Source of the DNA: Latrodectus hesperus
Taxonomy: Eukaryota > Arthropoda > Arachnida > Araneae > Theridiidae
Direction of reading: 5' to 3'
NCBI GenBank assembly: GCA_037975125.1
Contig: JAJQOW010000014.1
Span: forward strand, 22,641,914-22,705,913
DNA length: 64,000 bases
Shown here: positions 1 to 15,000 of the stretch, in pieces
Layout of the letters: each line of letters starts with the position of its first letter
Position numbering within the stretch: position 1 is the stretch's first letter
Translations under genes and position numbers: made by a program
Notes under the pieces: model-generated
The model's input: only the letters and a program-made list of their open reading frames with translations
Told to the model about the DNA's origin: nothing
Database searches by the model: none

Positions 1-3000
1 AATATTACATTCAGTTTCTTTTTGCATAAAGTTGAGATGTTAAACTGAAAGAATGTCCTAAACATATTTTTGCCCAATTCAGTATATGTAGAGTGATAAT
101 ATGTACTCTTAATCAATTTTGTAAAAATAACATTTTAAATTTTTTAATGGCATTGATTTGTTGAGAAAAATCTTGTGTAATTGATATTAAATGCACTAAA
201 TTGATTGGATATTTGATGAGGATTTAGGTTTTTGCTAAGACATTTTTTTATGTACTTCCATCATCTCGTGCTAAGTATTTTTTCCTTATATACTAAAGAT
301 AGTACTTTAAAAATTGGTTTCATAAATTTTATTACTGATTTTTAAGCTCCAACTAATTATAAGTGGTTATTTGCTGTAATTAATTGTGTAGTTTTCAACA
401 TTTCATAATTACTTTCCTATCTATATAAGCAAATTTAGTTTAATGGTACTAAGAAAAATAATGCATCTAAATTAATATTTATTGTGTATTTGAATAACTG
501 TACAAATTTCTTTTGTTACGTAAAAGCTCAATTTTTTTTTACTCTTTTTAAGTACTAAATGTTAATAATAAATATATCAATAGGATTTAAGTAATTAGAA
601 TTATACATACATAAATGAAATATTAATGCGTTGAACACTATAAAGCTTGCATAATTGATTCTTAAATGAACAACTTGTTTGGTAACATTTTAATATTCAT
701 TATTTAATTTCAAGTTTTTTTTTTTTATCTTGGTAAGTTAAGTATCTAATTTTAAGTTTCATGTTCATAAAATGCCTATTTTATTCAATTCACTGAATTG
801 AATAATAAACATTTTGTACAGGTAAATTCCATAGATATTTTTTAATTCCATTATGTTATTTAAATTTATTTAACCTTTTGTGAAATTTGGGATTTGATCA
901 TTCATTATATACGGTAGGTATATATTTTCCTTTTTTCAGTCTGTATTATAAATTCTCTTTGTAGAATTTATATATATTCTTTGTACATTTTGTGTTGTAT
1001 TTTTGGAATTTTCAAAGTTTTTAGAAATTTTTATTATCAGTTCAGATTTTTGTTGTTAAAGGCTTATTAAAATACTAACTTGATTTTTCAAAGTGATGTT
1101 TTAAAATGGCAAATTATTTTTTACTGTGATCAATTGTATTTTTTTATTCTGAAATAGTATCTCAATAATTTATCAACTTAATGTCTGGATTTAATGGAAG
1201 TTGCAAAAGCTACGATCTTCAGCAGTATCTTTTATTAGTATGTACTTATTTAACATATGCAATGTTTTCTAAATTCTGACATTGCTTTTGTCAACCTAAT
1301 GCGAAAAGTTTATCTAGTAAATCAACTGGAATGAAATTTATATTAGATATATATATCTTTTAGATATAAAATGTAGCGATAAATTAAAAGTTATTAAATG
1401 ATTACAAAATTATTGCTTTATTTATAAATCAAGTTATTTTTAATATTCCTTTTCTTTTATTGTTTTATCACACTTATTAATAAATTGGCCTTTTTATTTG
1501 TTAGATGAAATTGCCTAGTAGTACTCTTATTTACATTTTCATTAAACTCAATTGTGCTTTAAAAAATCTGATTTAAGTTGTTACTGAGTTATTTACATCT
1601 TTATTTCTTGATTATTTTTAAAATATCTTATGAAATATAATTGTTCAGTTATATTTTGTAACTAAGTATTTTGGAAACAATCATTTGTATCCAATTTTTA
1701 AATAATAGTTTATGTTTAGGATCTTTTCTAATTTAAAATGATATTATAGTTTATAATAACATTAACTTTATAATTTGTGATGGGCTATTTTGCTTAGACA
1801 TTTTTTAATTTATCTCTTAATTTACATGATTGGGATATGTTAAAAATGTATATTTTGAGAAGATGTTAAGTGCTCCCTCATTTAAAAAAAATTGTATGTG
1901 AGATTTTTATAAAATTGAATTTACTTTTTAAGCGAGCAAATTAATTTTTGTTTAAGTTCTAGAAATTACTTCTTAATCAGATTTATGTACTATAAAAAGT
2001 ATCAACTGCCTTCAAGTTCTAAATTAAAATATTTATTCCAAAAATAACTAAAAAATGTAAGTTCCAAATTAAACCATTTTATAATATTATAACATCCAAA
2101 TAACATGTAATTAAGTTTTCAATTGTGAGAAAATAATCAAAATTTCATGTAATCCTTTAAAAATAAACTTAAAAATATATAAAACACCATAAATTTACAG
2201 GGATACTAAAACTACAAATAAATTGTACACCTTGTAATATGTCAAGGAATTTTTAGACAAACCCATTCTAGTGCATCTAATCTATGTATTTATAATCTAA
2301 GTTTGGTGCATTTGGCATCCGTACTGTCTCCTACTGTTAATACAGGTTGCAAACTTGAGTGTTCTATTAAATGTTGCCAGATGTTGCCAATCTTGAATAA
2401 TCCACTGTATTATGTATACAAGAATTAAGCTCAAGCATACTAGGATACTAAACACTGGAGGTTTCACTTAGGCTGACCACTTAATTGGGACAATTGCTTT
2501 ACACCCCAGGATTCTTGACTTGAAAACAGATATGGGCATTGTAGGCCTTGGCCCCATGAGAGTTGTCATGACACTGAGTTTATAAATGTAAAAGATACAG
2601 GATTAATTCCGCTGTAGGAAGTGTTGATATCTTTGTTAAGTTTCGATTTAAAATATGTGATGGGCTTTTCATAAGAATTTTTATGGAAATGTCTAGTGTT
2701 CCTTGCTACTAGGGCTTTAAAATCTTATTTCCATAAAAAAAAATATGCTCTTTGCTGATTTTCAGTCTAATTAAAACTTTTTTGAATAATTTTTTTTTCC
2801 TTTTCTGAAGATCTTTAATATTTGACATCTTATTAAAAATGATAAAAAGAAAATTTTTCAATAGATTCCAAGATCTGTTAAGGTTCATACTGATGAGGTA
2901 GTCTGTTTCCCAAAATACCATTCCCATTATTCCTTGAAAAGCCATAAATATGGAATGAGTACCAAATGAGATTTGTAGAAATCTGAAGATGATATCCTGT

Positions 3001-5391
3001 TGAGAAGAGTTATTTAACCTGATAGGAACAGGGTTCCTCCTGATTTACATTGTAGACAAATGTCAACACTTGTACATTTGCAGGCACGTTAAGATTCCAC
3101 TAGAGATTATCTATCTGTAATTAATTCTATATAAGTTAGTCTATATCAATTTTTATCACATTTCTTTTGGTGGATCATTATGTAAATGACTGACATTTCT
3201 ACATTTTATACCAAACCAAGATATTGACACTTGTGGCTCTTTTTTTCATGTTAACATTAGATTGCTATGCGTATGGCTTATTGGCGGAGGGTGGTTATAG
3301 GGTAAAAAAAAAATGATGCTTTTTTTTTAAAATAAATGGTATTGAATTCAAAGACCTAGAGAAAGAGAGAATTCTCATTTGTCTTAGTTCTAAATTTTAT
3401 GAAAGTGAAACATGTATGTATGTTGGAATAAAAATACTGTGTAGTTATGACTTGGTACATAAATGGAAACTTTATTTATCGCTCATCTCTGATAATTTGT
3501 TCCAATTTTTCATGTTTTAGATGTGTGAACATTTCATTCCATATCTTTGAATTAATTTTTTGTTTTGCAACCCAAGTTTTTAAATTTTGTATTCATATTG
3601 ACAAGAGGATTTTGTGTGGAATAAGAAAAGTAGGTACATAAATATAAAATGTCTTGTAAAATTTGTGATTGTGTATGATAGATCCCAATGTTTTCATTAT
3701 GTATTCAAAATGCTGGAATGTTTTTTTAAAATAATCTGAAGGGTATCAAGATTTTATTATAATTTCTAGTTTTAAATATTTTATAACTTTCTCAATGTGT
3801 ATATCATGAACTTGTAAAAATATCTTTTTTTAAACTCCTCAATTCTACTTGCATGTCTCTACCAAGTTAGCTATGTTATTAATGCTGTGAATTTCAAAAC
3901 TACTCGGGCTTAGTTGTTTGTAGTGGTTTGGAGTACAGTGTGAAAACTATAGATCCCAATTGAATGATCTTTTGTGTGTATAAATAACTAACAAAACCAT
4001 CAACATGTGGTTTTGTTAGAGAAGAGACAAAGAATAAAATGCATTTTATCAATCTTGGAAAAACATCAAATTAGTAATCTAATTGTAAACTGTCAAAGAT
4101 ACTTGATCTACATTCTAATTTCATGAAACTTTGTTTCTTTTGTTGGCAGAATAAGACATTACAATGTTATTTGTTGGCACACTTCATGCATATAAGAATG
4201 TGTTACTGTACTTGATTAATTACATTAATTTAAATTATGATAAATGTTTAATCATCATTAAACATAAGTTTGAGCTGTAAATGTAGGGCTTTAGCAAATC
4301 TAATGAATTTTGGAAAATCTTTGCCTGTAACACTTCAAATTTGGCAGAATAAAATTTAATGGAATATTTCCAGTCTTTTCCATTGAGTTAAAATTGAATC
4401 AAATTTTAATGAAGAGTACAGATATACTAAAATAAAAAAAACAATGGTAAACTTGTTTTCAAATTATGTATTGTATGATAGTCCTATTATGTTTGAAATT
4501 CATAAGATCATAACAATTTGATCCTAATTTTTGTATGGTGGGAAAACTTGCACAATTAATTGTTTTTCTAATATTAACTAAGTACAGTTAAATATTTTCA
4601 TGATCTGTATTCTAATTTTTAATATAATCCTTGATTCTTTACTTTCATATTTTTACATGGATTGTAGTCTGAATTCTTTTGATATTCTGGTGAAAATTAC
4701 TATCCTGAAAAAAACTTACTTTCTGAATATACAGTTATAAAATGAATTTCTGTAACTGTATTAGCTGTTGCAGGAACTCTAAAATTTAATCTTGAAGTAT
4801 TTTTTTCTGACTAGCTCAAGTTTAGCATCTCTTTTCCTTAAAGGTTTTAAAAGCTGAGAAGCAAAAGCATATAATGAATCTTATTTATATTGGTATCTAC
4901 AAAAAAGCCCATTTTTATAAATATGACACTAATTCATGTATTTAATCTATTAGAGAAATCCTTGATAATTCATGTATATGTGTAATATTTTTATATATTC
5001 GCTTATATTATTTAATAAATTGTGTCATCACAATTTTATAATCGTGTAATTTTAAACAACTAATTTTTATGTTTAAATATGTGTATGTATACATGTATTT
5101 AAATATAATAACATAAAAATAACTTTAAAATATTTAATAAATAAGTTTAATACTCCTCAAAATATTAAACTTTGTAGCTCATATTTTTCTAAATTTAATA
5201 TTAGTCTACTAGAGTTTTCTAAATCAAATAACTTATTCAACAGGGGAAAGTTGCATAACTTATTTTAAATGTACTGTACCATTATATATATATTACAACT
5301 GTTTCACTAGGCCAAAATAAATTCGTTAAATTCTTGTTAAAGATATAATTATATATATAAACTGAACGCAATAAAAATCTTGTCTTTATAG
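1..5391. other. AT-rich non-coding DNA upstream of the first KANSL1 exon
   Basis: No exon, RNA gene or intact mobile element is seen. The stretch is very AT-rich with many poly-T and poly-A runs. Because the exon at 5392 begins after a splice acceptor and mid-codon, this DNA is probably the 3' part of a KANSL1 intron, although intergenic sequence cannot be excluded. Short reading frames at 2709-2945 and 3447-3641 have no recognisable domain and look random. A slightly GC-richer patch near 2340-2600 resembles part of the SINE at 22.3 kb. Confidence 0.6.
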
Positions 5392-6047
5392 TCACAAGAA
5401 GATTCTATGCAAATTTATGAAGCAACGCGCAGCGCTGACTTGTCGATCAACCTGGCTCATTGCACGCATTCACGAGCTGGAGAATCAACTCAGAACTGCT
5501 ATTGGCGCTTTGCAGAAAGTCTCATCCACTCTGGGGGAAATCCTCTTCGAGGAGCCACTTGCAACCTCTGACAGTGCTACATTATCCATGGCTGGCTCTG
5601 GTGATGTAAGCTCTGAAACTGTTTCGAAACATCCTAAAGTAAACAATTTAAATAGGCCTGTGAACGGGTATCTAGAACATAGTCCTATTCATGATATTGC
5701 CCATATTGGGCAGGAAACCTGTACTCCTGAAACTTTAAATAAGGAGCCGATTAAATCTGGTACATTTGACTTTAGTCAACCCTGCAGTAGGACACAAGCA
5801 CTGAATATATCTGCTTTCCGGAAGCGTGATGTGCTCGTGACTACTGGTTTGCATTTGACGAACAGTAAACTTGCCAAACTGTCTAATCTGGGTTGTCACT
5901 GTTGTTGCCAGGATGAGGTATTGCCGTGTGTCCTCTGCATGGGCCGCTATCATTGTGTTCAGAGTGTTGACCCAGATTCCATGCCTCTTCTTGACAGAGT
6001 TTCCCTGTTGGATTCAAATTTCCATCCGCTCCTTTCTTTTAATAAAG
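5392..6047 (+). CDS. KANSL1: KANSL1 coding exon 1 of window (coiled coil and Cys-rich patch)
   Basis: The acceptor is tttatag at 5385-5391 and the donor is AAG|gtaagg at 6048. The exon encodes residues 1-218 plus one base. It starts with the basic coiled-coil segment, then an acidic/Ser-rich linker, then a Cys/His cluster (CHCCC...PCVLC...HC) at about residues 163-182 and the LDSNFHPLLSF motif. The Cys spacing suggests metal binding but this is inference. It is by far the largest exon apart from the last one. Confidence 0.88.
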
Positions 6048-9000
6048 GTAAGGGTGCCATTTCACTTGGTTGACCAATATCTGTATTTTCTCAGTGTAGC
6101 CCATAATGCTTTTGATTTTTGAGAGGTATGTTTATCAAGGTGTACCATGGCCATTTATTAAATTATTGATATGAACTTTATTACTTATTTTTGAGATCTC
6201 TTAATGTAGGTCACTGATTAATTCTGAAAAGTTCAGTTTTTAATTTAATAAATGATTATGGTGCATCATTGTCCATCAGGTTTCTCATGGCTGTACTCAA
6301 AGATTAAATGGTCGTAAATTCTGTAATGAACATGTGGTTATCTTTCTTTAGAAGCTACTTTTCAGTAACTTTATTATATATTTTAATATAACTTATATTG
6401 AATGGGCCTAGTTCTGGTATTATGCACTATTTTATGTACATTGATTTCATATTGTGAAAATAAAGGAAAAACTCAAATAATTTGTGATATGACTAAGAAA
6501 GCAGCTTAGATTTAATGAAATATATTTTTATGTAATTGTGATACGTTTCTAGTGGTAAAGTTATTAGTCACTGTACTGTAATGTAGAAAATGCATTTTTT
6601 TAAAATTATTAAATTGCTTAACATATTCTACAAATTTTTTTCTAATTTGACACATACTTTTATATGTATTTAGAAGACTGCTCTGATTTTAAGATTGCTC
6701 TTAAAAGAATATTTACTCAAATCATAAAATGTTAATGTACATTTATGGGGATAAGTTATTTTTCTCTGAAACACACACACACACACACATGAAATCACTT
6801 TTGGGATTTAACAAATTTCAAACTTTTTAATTCTACACAGTAATAAGTATTAATAATTTTTTATATTAGTAAAGTTCTATTAACTAAATGTAATTAAAAA
6901 TAAAGAACAATAAAATTTAAGTTTTTAAATGAATTAAGTTTGATTAAATTAATAATAATTGTAATTTAATATTGTTAAAAATTTAATGGTGTTGATGTGC
7001 ATTGTATAAATGTATGAATGGATTGTGTGTACCATTTTTTATTTATTTAAATTTGTGTAAAATTGTGCATTTTTTGTGTGAATTTGACAACAGAATTTTA
7101 AGTGTTGAGATCCTCTATCTTACTGAGATTTTTAAAGAAATTTTATAAATTGGCTACTATTAATAGTTTGTTTTTAATATTATTGTACCATTTTTATTTT
7201 CCTTATTAAATTTCTAAATATGAGTGTCTATATGCATAAAATGTATCTTTAGATATTTTGTCAAGTTCTCAATTAGTAATATTTAAATACTTTTTAATTT
7301 TTTATGTTTATTTTTGTCTTTATTTTGAATATATATTAATAAACTAACACTTTATAATGATTTTCATAGTCTAATGTTAGTGGATTCTATTGACCTTATT
7401 TTAATTATGACATAATCACAAGGATAAGTTTGTAAACTGTTAAACTTGTGAATACACATTTTGTACAATAAGGAACTAATTTTAATCCTGAGAAAAAAAT
7501 TAATTTTAATAAAGTTACCAAAGACTTGATTTACATCTTTTTCTTCCTTCAAAAAGCTTTTCATATTTAAGTTAGTGTTATGTTGTCTTGATTTTTCCTG
7601 CTTAAGAAATCTGTCAGAAGAGTGACATTTTTGTTAGGTAGGTTTTAATTTTAAAAGTTTAAGGCTTTGGCCCTCTTGAGTAAGCTACAAGAATGGATGT
7701 TTCTTGTGATTTAGAACTCACTTTTATATTGGCTTTTGTGATGTATTCAGAATGTGGCAAGTTTTTTTATCATGCATTTCTTTCTCATTAAGAGTATATT
7801 TGATTGACTTATTCTTTAAGTGTACACAAATTAATATTTGTTGATATGAATTTTTTACTGAATAAATAAAGCAACTTTTGTTTGAGTAGTGAGAAAATTG
7901 ATTGCATTTTTCTAAATCTTCTTTGCTTTAAAAATAATTGTGTGTTTTGATGCCTTGAAGTTTGCTTTCTTATAAGCTTTGAAAGTAATTTTCCATAAAA
8001 CTATGCAATTACTTGAAATATTTTATATCTGGCTGGTAGCTGATTAGTCAGTGATTTAGTGTTAATTCAACAGATCATGAATTGAAATCTCAAATTAAGT
8101 TTTATTTGGTATTTAGTTTATATGTTGTGAGCTATAGATCCTTCTGAAATAACCATCTGCAAGAATGGTTGCTACAAACCTCTCTTATCCTGATGTTTCA
8201 TGGAAGATATAATAAAATTAAATGAAGAGAGAGATCTGTTGGAAGTAATTTGTTTATTTATCAGGAAGAAAATTATTTAATTTCTTTTGCTTAACCTAAT
8301 CCAGTTTTCTAAGCATTTTTACATTCTAAGTTGAAATTCTTTGTCTATAATTTATTCCTGTAGTACTATTTTATTAGAATGAAATTTAATTCTTTATCTG
8401 TTTCAACAATTCTTAACTGAAAGTTATGTAAGAAAATATGTACCTTTTTATGAAATATGCACTTTATTTCATAAAAAGCACTTTATTTCGTTTCTTCCTT
8501 ATTTATGATGCAAAAGTTATTGTTAAACAATGCATGTTTAACAAAAATTATAACTCAAAATTATACTAAGTTAAAAATTCGTTTACCAATTATTATACAA
8601 ATTCCCCTGCCTTAATATTTATGTTACTGTTATTTTAAAATTAATTTCATCCTTTAATTTTTTAATTTATGATTCATTAATTGTTATAATTATTAATCAT
8701 GGTACAATTTCAAACAATTATGGCTTTGTAACTATACATTGCTGATTATCCCATTTATTAATGGGAAATTTAAATGAAACTTATTTTAAATTTTGACAGC
8801 ATTTATATAAATAATGAATACTTTAAGTACACTGATACTAGGAGTAATGTGATTGGAATATCTTTAATATTTTTGTTGCATTTTATTCTGAGAATCAAAA
8901 AAGTTAAGCAAATTATATTTAATTATGTGTAACTATAAATGTCTTATTTTGATCACAGGAAGTATTTTAGTAAACAAGTTCTTGCGATTGTTAGGGCTCA

Positions 9001-12000
9001 TTACTTTCATCTTATATTATTTGATTGATGCTTTCTAACGAATGATATTCCCTTGGCTAATCTTCTCTTAATTAAAAAATGTACAATAGAATTACTAAAT
9101 TGATAAGATCCATTGTTCTTATTAACTAGATATATTTATCAAGATCTTGCTATTAGAATTTTTATTTTATCACCACTAAATTTGTGCTCTAACAAGTTAA
9201 AATTGAAATATATAATACATTCACAAAGTTTCAAAATTTTTAAATCAACCAATGGTTTTTCCCTATTAATACTTTCAAATTCTATTTCTTGTTATAGTAA
9301 CTAGATAGCATCATATAGTATTAAATTTTAATTTCCAATTTCACATAACAATTTGTGTATATGGTTTGAAATCCACTACACAATTGTCTGCGGTACATAC
9401 TTGAAGCATGCTTTATATCATAAAACCCATATGTGCAAAGAAAAAAAAATAACACTAAACAATTACATTTACACTTAGTTAAAACAATCTGTACCTGTAC
9501 ATTCATTTTTAACTATTTGTAATCAAGTTATATGCAATCTTTTTGCATTAAAATATTAAATTTCATAATTAAACTAACTTCTTCAGAGCAATATTAATTT
9601 TATTATTTGATAACAGAAATTTAGAAGAGTGCGTAATAGTGTGTAACTTGTTAAAGAGAACTTTTTTCAGTGTATTTAATGTTTTTTCAGTGTATTTAAT
9701 GTGCGAGTTTATGCAAGACATTCTTTGATACCCATTGTAAGTTTGGTGCTTCTGAAACTATTCTATAGTTTTTCTGATGTTAGTGTTATTTCTTCTCTTT
9801 TAAAGTAAATGTTAAATTAGATTCAATTTAGTAATATTGTCTGAATTTATTCTTTATATTTTACATAATAAAAGTATGAACATATGATGATAAGTGTTTA
9901 AGTATATTTTTAAAAGTTAGGTCTTTAAAAATATGATCAGAAATTCTGCAGAAAGTAATGTCAATGATTTGTTTACAAGCCTGTATGCAAAGGTTGCATG
10001 CATTCTTTAAAACTTGTGGAAAAGGCAATATCTAATAAAATACTAAATTGCTCTGTCTTCTCACTGCAGCCTAAGAGTGAGGATGTGTTGTTCTATAAAA
10101 GTTGTTTTGTGATTGTGAGCAAATCAAAATACTGTGCTCTGTAAAACAATGAAATATTGTATTAAACTGGGCAGACTGCTGGAAGCGGTTCCAATGATAC
10201 TTGAATTCTTAAATGGCACCATATCTTTTGGAAGGCCTGTTAAAAAGCACAAACTCATAGCACAGGATTCATTATTGCTGTCCAGTACAGTTGTGAATGT
10301 TAATTTTTCTTGTCTCTCAAAGTGCTGAAGCAATTAAATCATAGTTCAATACATCAGATAGAACCTTTAAAGTACTGGAAGTTGCTTCCTGACAAAGCAT
10401 TTGTCCACTATACTTTGTTGTCAAAACAATGATGCTAGTGATTTTCACTGTGATTGACACAACTTCCCTAATATCTTTTTAAAAGTGAGGTCTGTCATAC
10501 GGCTCAATTCATTAGTCAGTCTGTCAATACCAGAGGAACCTATTTTGTAGAATTTTGATTTGTAATGAAACCGTTCAATAAATTCATGTTTCACTGACAT
10601 TATTTTCCATACCAGCCGTGTATTATGATATTTGTGTTGTATAGTAAACTGCTGATTATCCATGGGTTGGTTGTGTCTGTTGCAGATAATCCGCAAAACT
10701 ATGAAAAGAATGACAAATCTAATGTGTAATTGAATAATTTATTATACAATAAGAAATATTCTTATTATTCGAAGAATAAAAATATTACCTATTATAAATT
10801 AATTTAATATATATTACAAATTTAAGAGTTTTTCTATTTTTATAGAAAATTATTAAATTTCTTTCTTTGCATTGAAACATTTCTCATTTATTAAAAATGG
10901 AGTGTTTTTTTTTAAATTAAAGACTTAATGGATAATTAGCAGTTTATTGTAATTAAAAGAAATTTAAATTATTTTAAATATTAACTAGAATTCAAAATTT
11001 AAAAAGTGGAATTTTACGTAATGTAGAGAATTGCACTATTTACAGAATTAAATAAAAAAAGCGAGTTAAGTACTTAAATTTAAGAATATAGTTATGTAGT
11101 TTATAAGAATACTGGATGGATTATTTTTCTTGCAGATGTACCTTTGATTTTGCATTTCGAGAACATTTTGAAAAAGAATGAAGGTCAATATCAAGTTGCT
11201 CGGCCTGCATCTCCTACTCCAAAGTAAGTTTTGGAAATATTATTTAATATGTTACTTTCAGATCTTGAAAGTATTCTGAATTTTTATTTTAATTTCTTTT
11301 TAATTAGAATGTATGGAATATATGTAAAATATTTAATTTTAATTTACATATTTTAAAGTATTTGAATATATTCCATTCATATTTATACACATTGAGGAAT
11401 AAAATTTAATATATTTTTATGATTTCAAATATATGCTATCAGCTAATTAATAAGATTTTCAATTTCCTTTAAAATGGTTATCAGATCCTGATTTACATGT
11501 GATTAAAATGTGTTTGGCACAAAAAAGGCAATAATGCTACATTTCATTAGTTATTGTAACTCACTTCAGCATACACTGGCTGTAGATTTTACTTTTGACT
11601 GAGACATTCTATTAACTTATTTAATTCATCTAGCAAGTGTGCTTGAATGACAAAAACATGTAAATGTTTAACCTTTCTAAGTCATTGGTACCAATCATCT
11701 GCTTTATAAATTATTTCAATAAAACAAATGTTAAATTCCTCTATGCTATGATAGTTATGTTGCAATGTGTTATAGTACTTGAGTTTGGAAGTAAAACTAA
11801 ACTAAAATAACAATGTTCTGTTGAACTTTACAAAGAAAATTTGACTTTAGCATAAGATCTAATGTCTTATAACAATATCATGTTTCATTATGCTTCAAAG
11901 AAAAAAATTGCTTATTATGTTACTTTTAAATGAAAAAAACATTGAGAGAAGCTCAATAGAAATTTAAATTTTACAAGGAAAAAATTTCTGAATATAAAAT

Positions 12001-15000
12001 TAACAGAAACTCAGCATTTAACATCCCAGTAATTTAAAATGAATAAAATAACCTAACTTGATGATAATCTGACTCTTAATGGTAGCAATCTCAAAGCTTT
12101 TTGAAAGCGTTTTGTTGTAATAAGACATTTAATTGAACCTTGTTATTATTAATATTTAATTTAAAGTCTTAAACTTTTTTTAGTTTTCTTAAAACTCATG
12201 CCTCGTATTCTAAGAAATCTGAATAACATTTTTTCGTCTTTCATTGTGAGCAAATATGATTTTTGTGAATGATTCTGAAAAAAATATCTAATCCTTGTTT
12301 ATTAAATATTTTGTCTTGTTTTTCATTAATTCTCACATTTTTGATATGCTACTTAAAATTTTATTTAATTTTTATAAGGCTGTAGCAGTTTTTACATTCT
12401 TAAGATTTTACCACTTTATGCTGATATTTTTATTTGTAAATTTATTTATCTTGTTCCTTTTATTTACTTATTTTTTGCACTGGAACTCAATTTGTTAAGT
12501 TAACATTTCAAATTATGAATTTTGAGAATTAAAAGTAGCTGTATTATATTTGTACAAGAGGATACTCAGTTTGTGAATTAATGGGAACTAATAAAAAAAA
12601 AACCCATTCATCTTATGAATTATTTTGTAAGTTCTTTTTTATATTTCTTATACTTACTTAAATGTTCTTTCTTTATAGATAAAGTAATATTGTAAGATTG
12701 ATTGCTTACATAACTGCCAAATTGTAGGGTTTTGCCACACAGTGTAAATGATACTGAATGAAATTTTAAGTCTTCCTCAAATTTCTAGATCATGATTAGT
12801 TAGCAATCGTAAGATTGGTAATTTATTATGAAGAGCCTAAGCAAACTGTAAAATAAAAAGCCTTAAGGAAGAGAGACAAGTAATTTTATTTCTTATTACC
12901 TTTAAAAAAACTTATAATGCTTGTTTGATTACAGTTTTTTTAATCTTGAAATTAATTTTTATTCACTTTGGATTTAGTTTGATTCTAATTATGGTGGTTA
13001 TAGAATTGAAGATTTTTTGATTATTGAAGATTAATAAAGTATTTAAAGGATATATATCCTTTTTCAGGTGTGAAAACTTTATTAGGAATGCTATCACTTG
13101 TCATGCTTTGATATTTTATAGTCTTGATTTCATTTTGTAGTACCCCTCGAAAGGCTTACCTTTGTTGGGTGAGTACGGATGTCCCAATCGCGAGGTACAC
13201 AGGGATTTTTATTCCTTTCTCTCTTCTAATATTTTCTTTTTAATTTCCATCCCTTGACGAAAAGAAGAGCTTTCCATGAGTAGATGTTGTGATTGATTCT
13301 CATGGACAGTCAAAATCCCCACGTGTTGGTTGGCTGTGTGTGGCACCCTTTTGGATGGGTGGTAAATTGTAGTCTCATGTGTATTGATCACCTGTTACTT
13401 AGCTACACTCGTGGCTACTCTGCTAGAAATGAAACGAAGGGGTGACATCCTTGAGCTTGGCAAGAATGGTCGGTCTCCAGGAATGACTCCTAGTGTAAAG
13501 GTGTTGTCTAGCATCATTGTAAGTGCAGAGGCGAGAAGCATCATCCCATGTATGACTCTGTAGTGGGCGGTGCCAATGAGCATGAATATTATCTCATGGG
13601 TTCTAATTCTTTTGTTGTTGAAGCCAGTTCATTTACTTGTTACGTGTTGATCAGCATTCCAAACACCTTTCATGCCTCCTTTCTTCAGAACCTCATTTTC
13701 TAGTATAAAATCTGACGTTATCTGTTCTTAACATACAAAATGTTAAAGAACTACGATTTGAGATCTTGTTCAAGTTGGCTCAAAACAAGCTTTGGTTATT
13801 AGTAATTTAAAAAATATGGGTTCAATTCCAGCCAAAACATCATTTAAATGAGTCTTATGGTGGTCTTTCTAATCTATATTTCATGAATGTTATAGAAGCA
13901 GAATTTTTTGAAGAACTTTCTGATTAAAGAGTTTGTGCTGCATGTTGGATAAACATTTGACATGATTGTAGACTTATATTGTTCCAACATATTGTTTTAA
14001 CTTCTCAAAAACCAGTATAACCGAAATCCATAAAAGCAGGTTATATACCAGCTGTAAGCATATCAAATGAGACAATTACTAACAGATGTCACCATGCATG
14101 TATACAAACATTACGAAACGGTGACACATGATTTTTTTTATAGTTTGACTGATGATACTCACGACGTTTTGCTTACATTTGAACGAATTTCAGTGTGCAT
14201 TTTTTTTATTATGTTGAAAATGTCGAATTTTATGCCTTCCACCCATAATTTGCAGACAGCATTAATTTTTTGTTACAATCTGAAGAAAAATATTGCCGAA
14301 TCGCATTAAATGCTTGTAGAAGCATAGGATTGCATTGCTGTAAGCCGTGCACAGTGCTACAGTTGGTTTGAAAAATTTCAAACTGATGAATTTAATGTGA
14401 GAAATGAGTGCTTGGCAGACCAGTAAAAAAATTTGAAGATGCTGAATTGTAAACATTACTTGATGAAGATGATGGTCAAACGCAAGAGCATCTTGCAGAA
14501 CAATTGAATGTTGACGAGAGCACTTTTTCTTGTCGTCTCAAAACAATGGGCTAGGTAAAGGTCTGTAGATATGTATCACATGAGCTAACGAACTGTCAGC
14601 ATGAAAACCGAAAAATTGTAAACAAAATGTTGCTTGCCTGCTCCAGTTACAAGTCATATCTCTATCGTATTGTACCTGGCAATGAAAAATTGATAAATTT
14701 TGAGAATCCCAAGCATAATCAATCATGTTGACCCCGGACATCCGTCCAAATTGATCATAAGACCGAATTGCTTCGGCTGCAACACAATGCAGTGTATTTT
14801 CGGTGACCAAGAGGGGCCAATCTATTATGAGCTTCTCAAACCTGGCGAAACCATTAGTACTGATTGCTACAAGCAACAATTAATTGATTTGGACGATGTT
14901 ATACTCAAAAAACGCGAGCAATACAAGAAACGACAGCAAAAATTGATTTTCTTTGACAACACACATGGCCACCATGCTAAACCGACTAAGGACATCGTTA

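Larger units (their letters stand above)
6048..11135 (+). other. KANSL1 intron (5.1 kb)
   Basis: No exon is seen between the donor at 6048 and the acceptor at 11135. It holds a (CA)n tract at 6771-6789, a perfect hairpin at 8444-8478, a 20-bp tandem duplication at 9662-9701, and a compositionally distinct patch at about 10040-10700 that carries several broken reading frames on both strands and looks like an old unidentified insertion. Confidence 0.75.

Noticed and set aside
5417..5419. ATG as the start codon of the KANSL1 gene
   Set aside because: In-frame codons continue upstream to a good splice acceptor at 5391, and the family has a long region N-terminal to this coiled coil.
5735..6122. 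Frames at 5735-5953 (-) and 5871-6122 (+)
   Set aside because: They overlap the KANSL1 exon at 5392-6047 in other frames and carry no conserved motif.
13209..13583. Two - strand frames treated as independent genes
   Set aside because: The DNA is part of the LINE unit repeated at 48060-48515; it is kept as a finding about an antisense frame, not as a gene.
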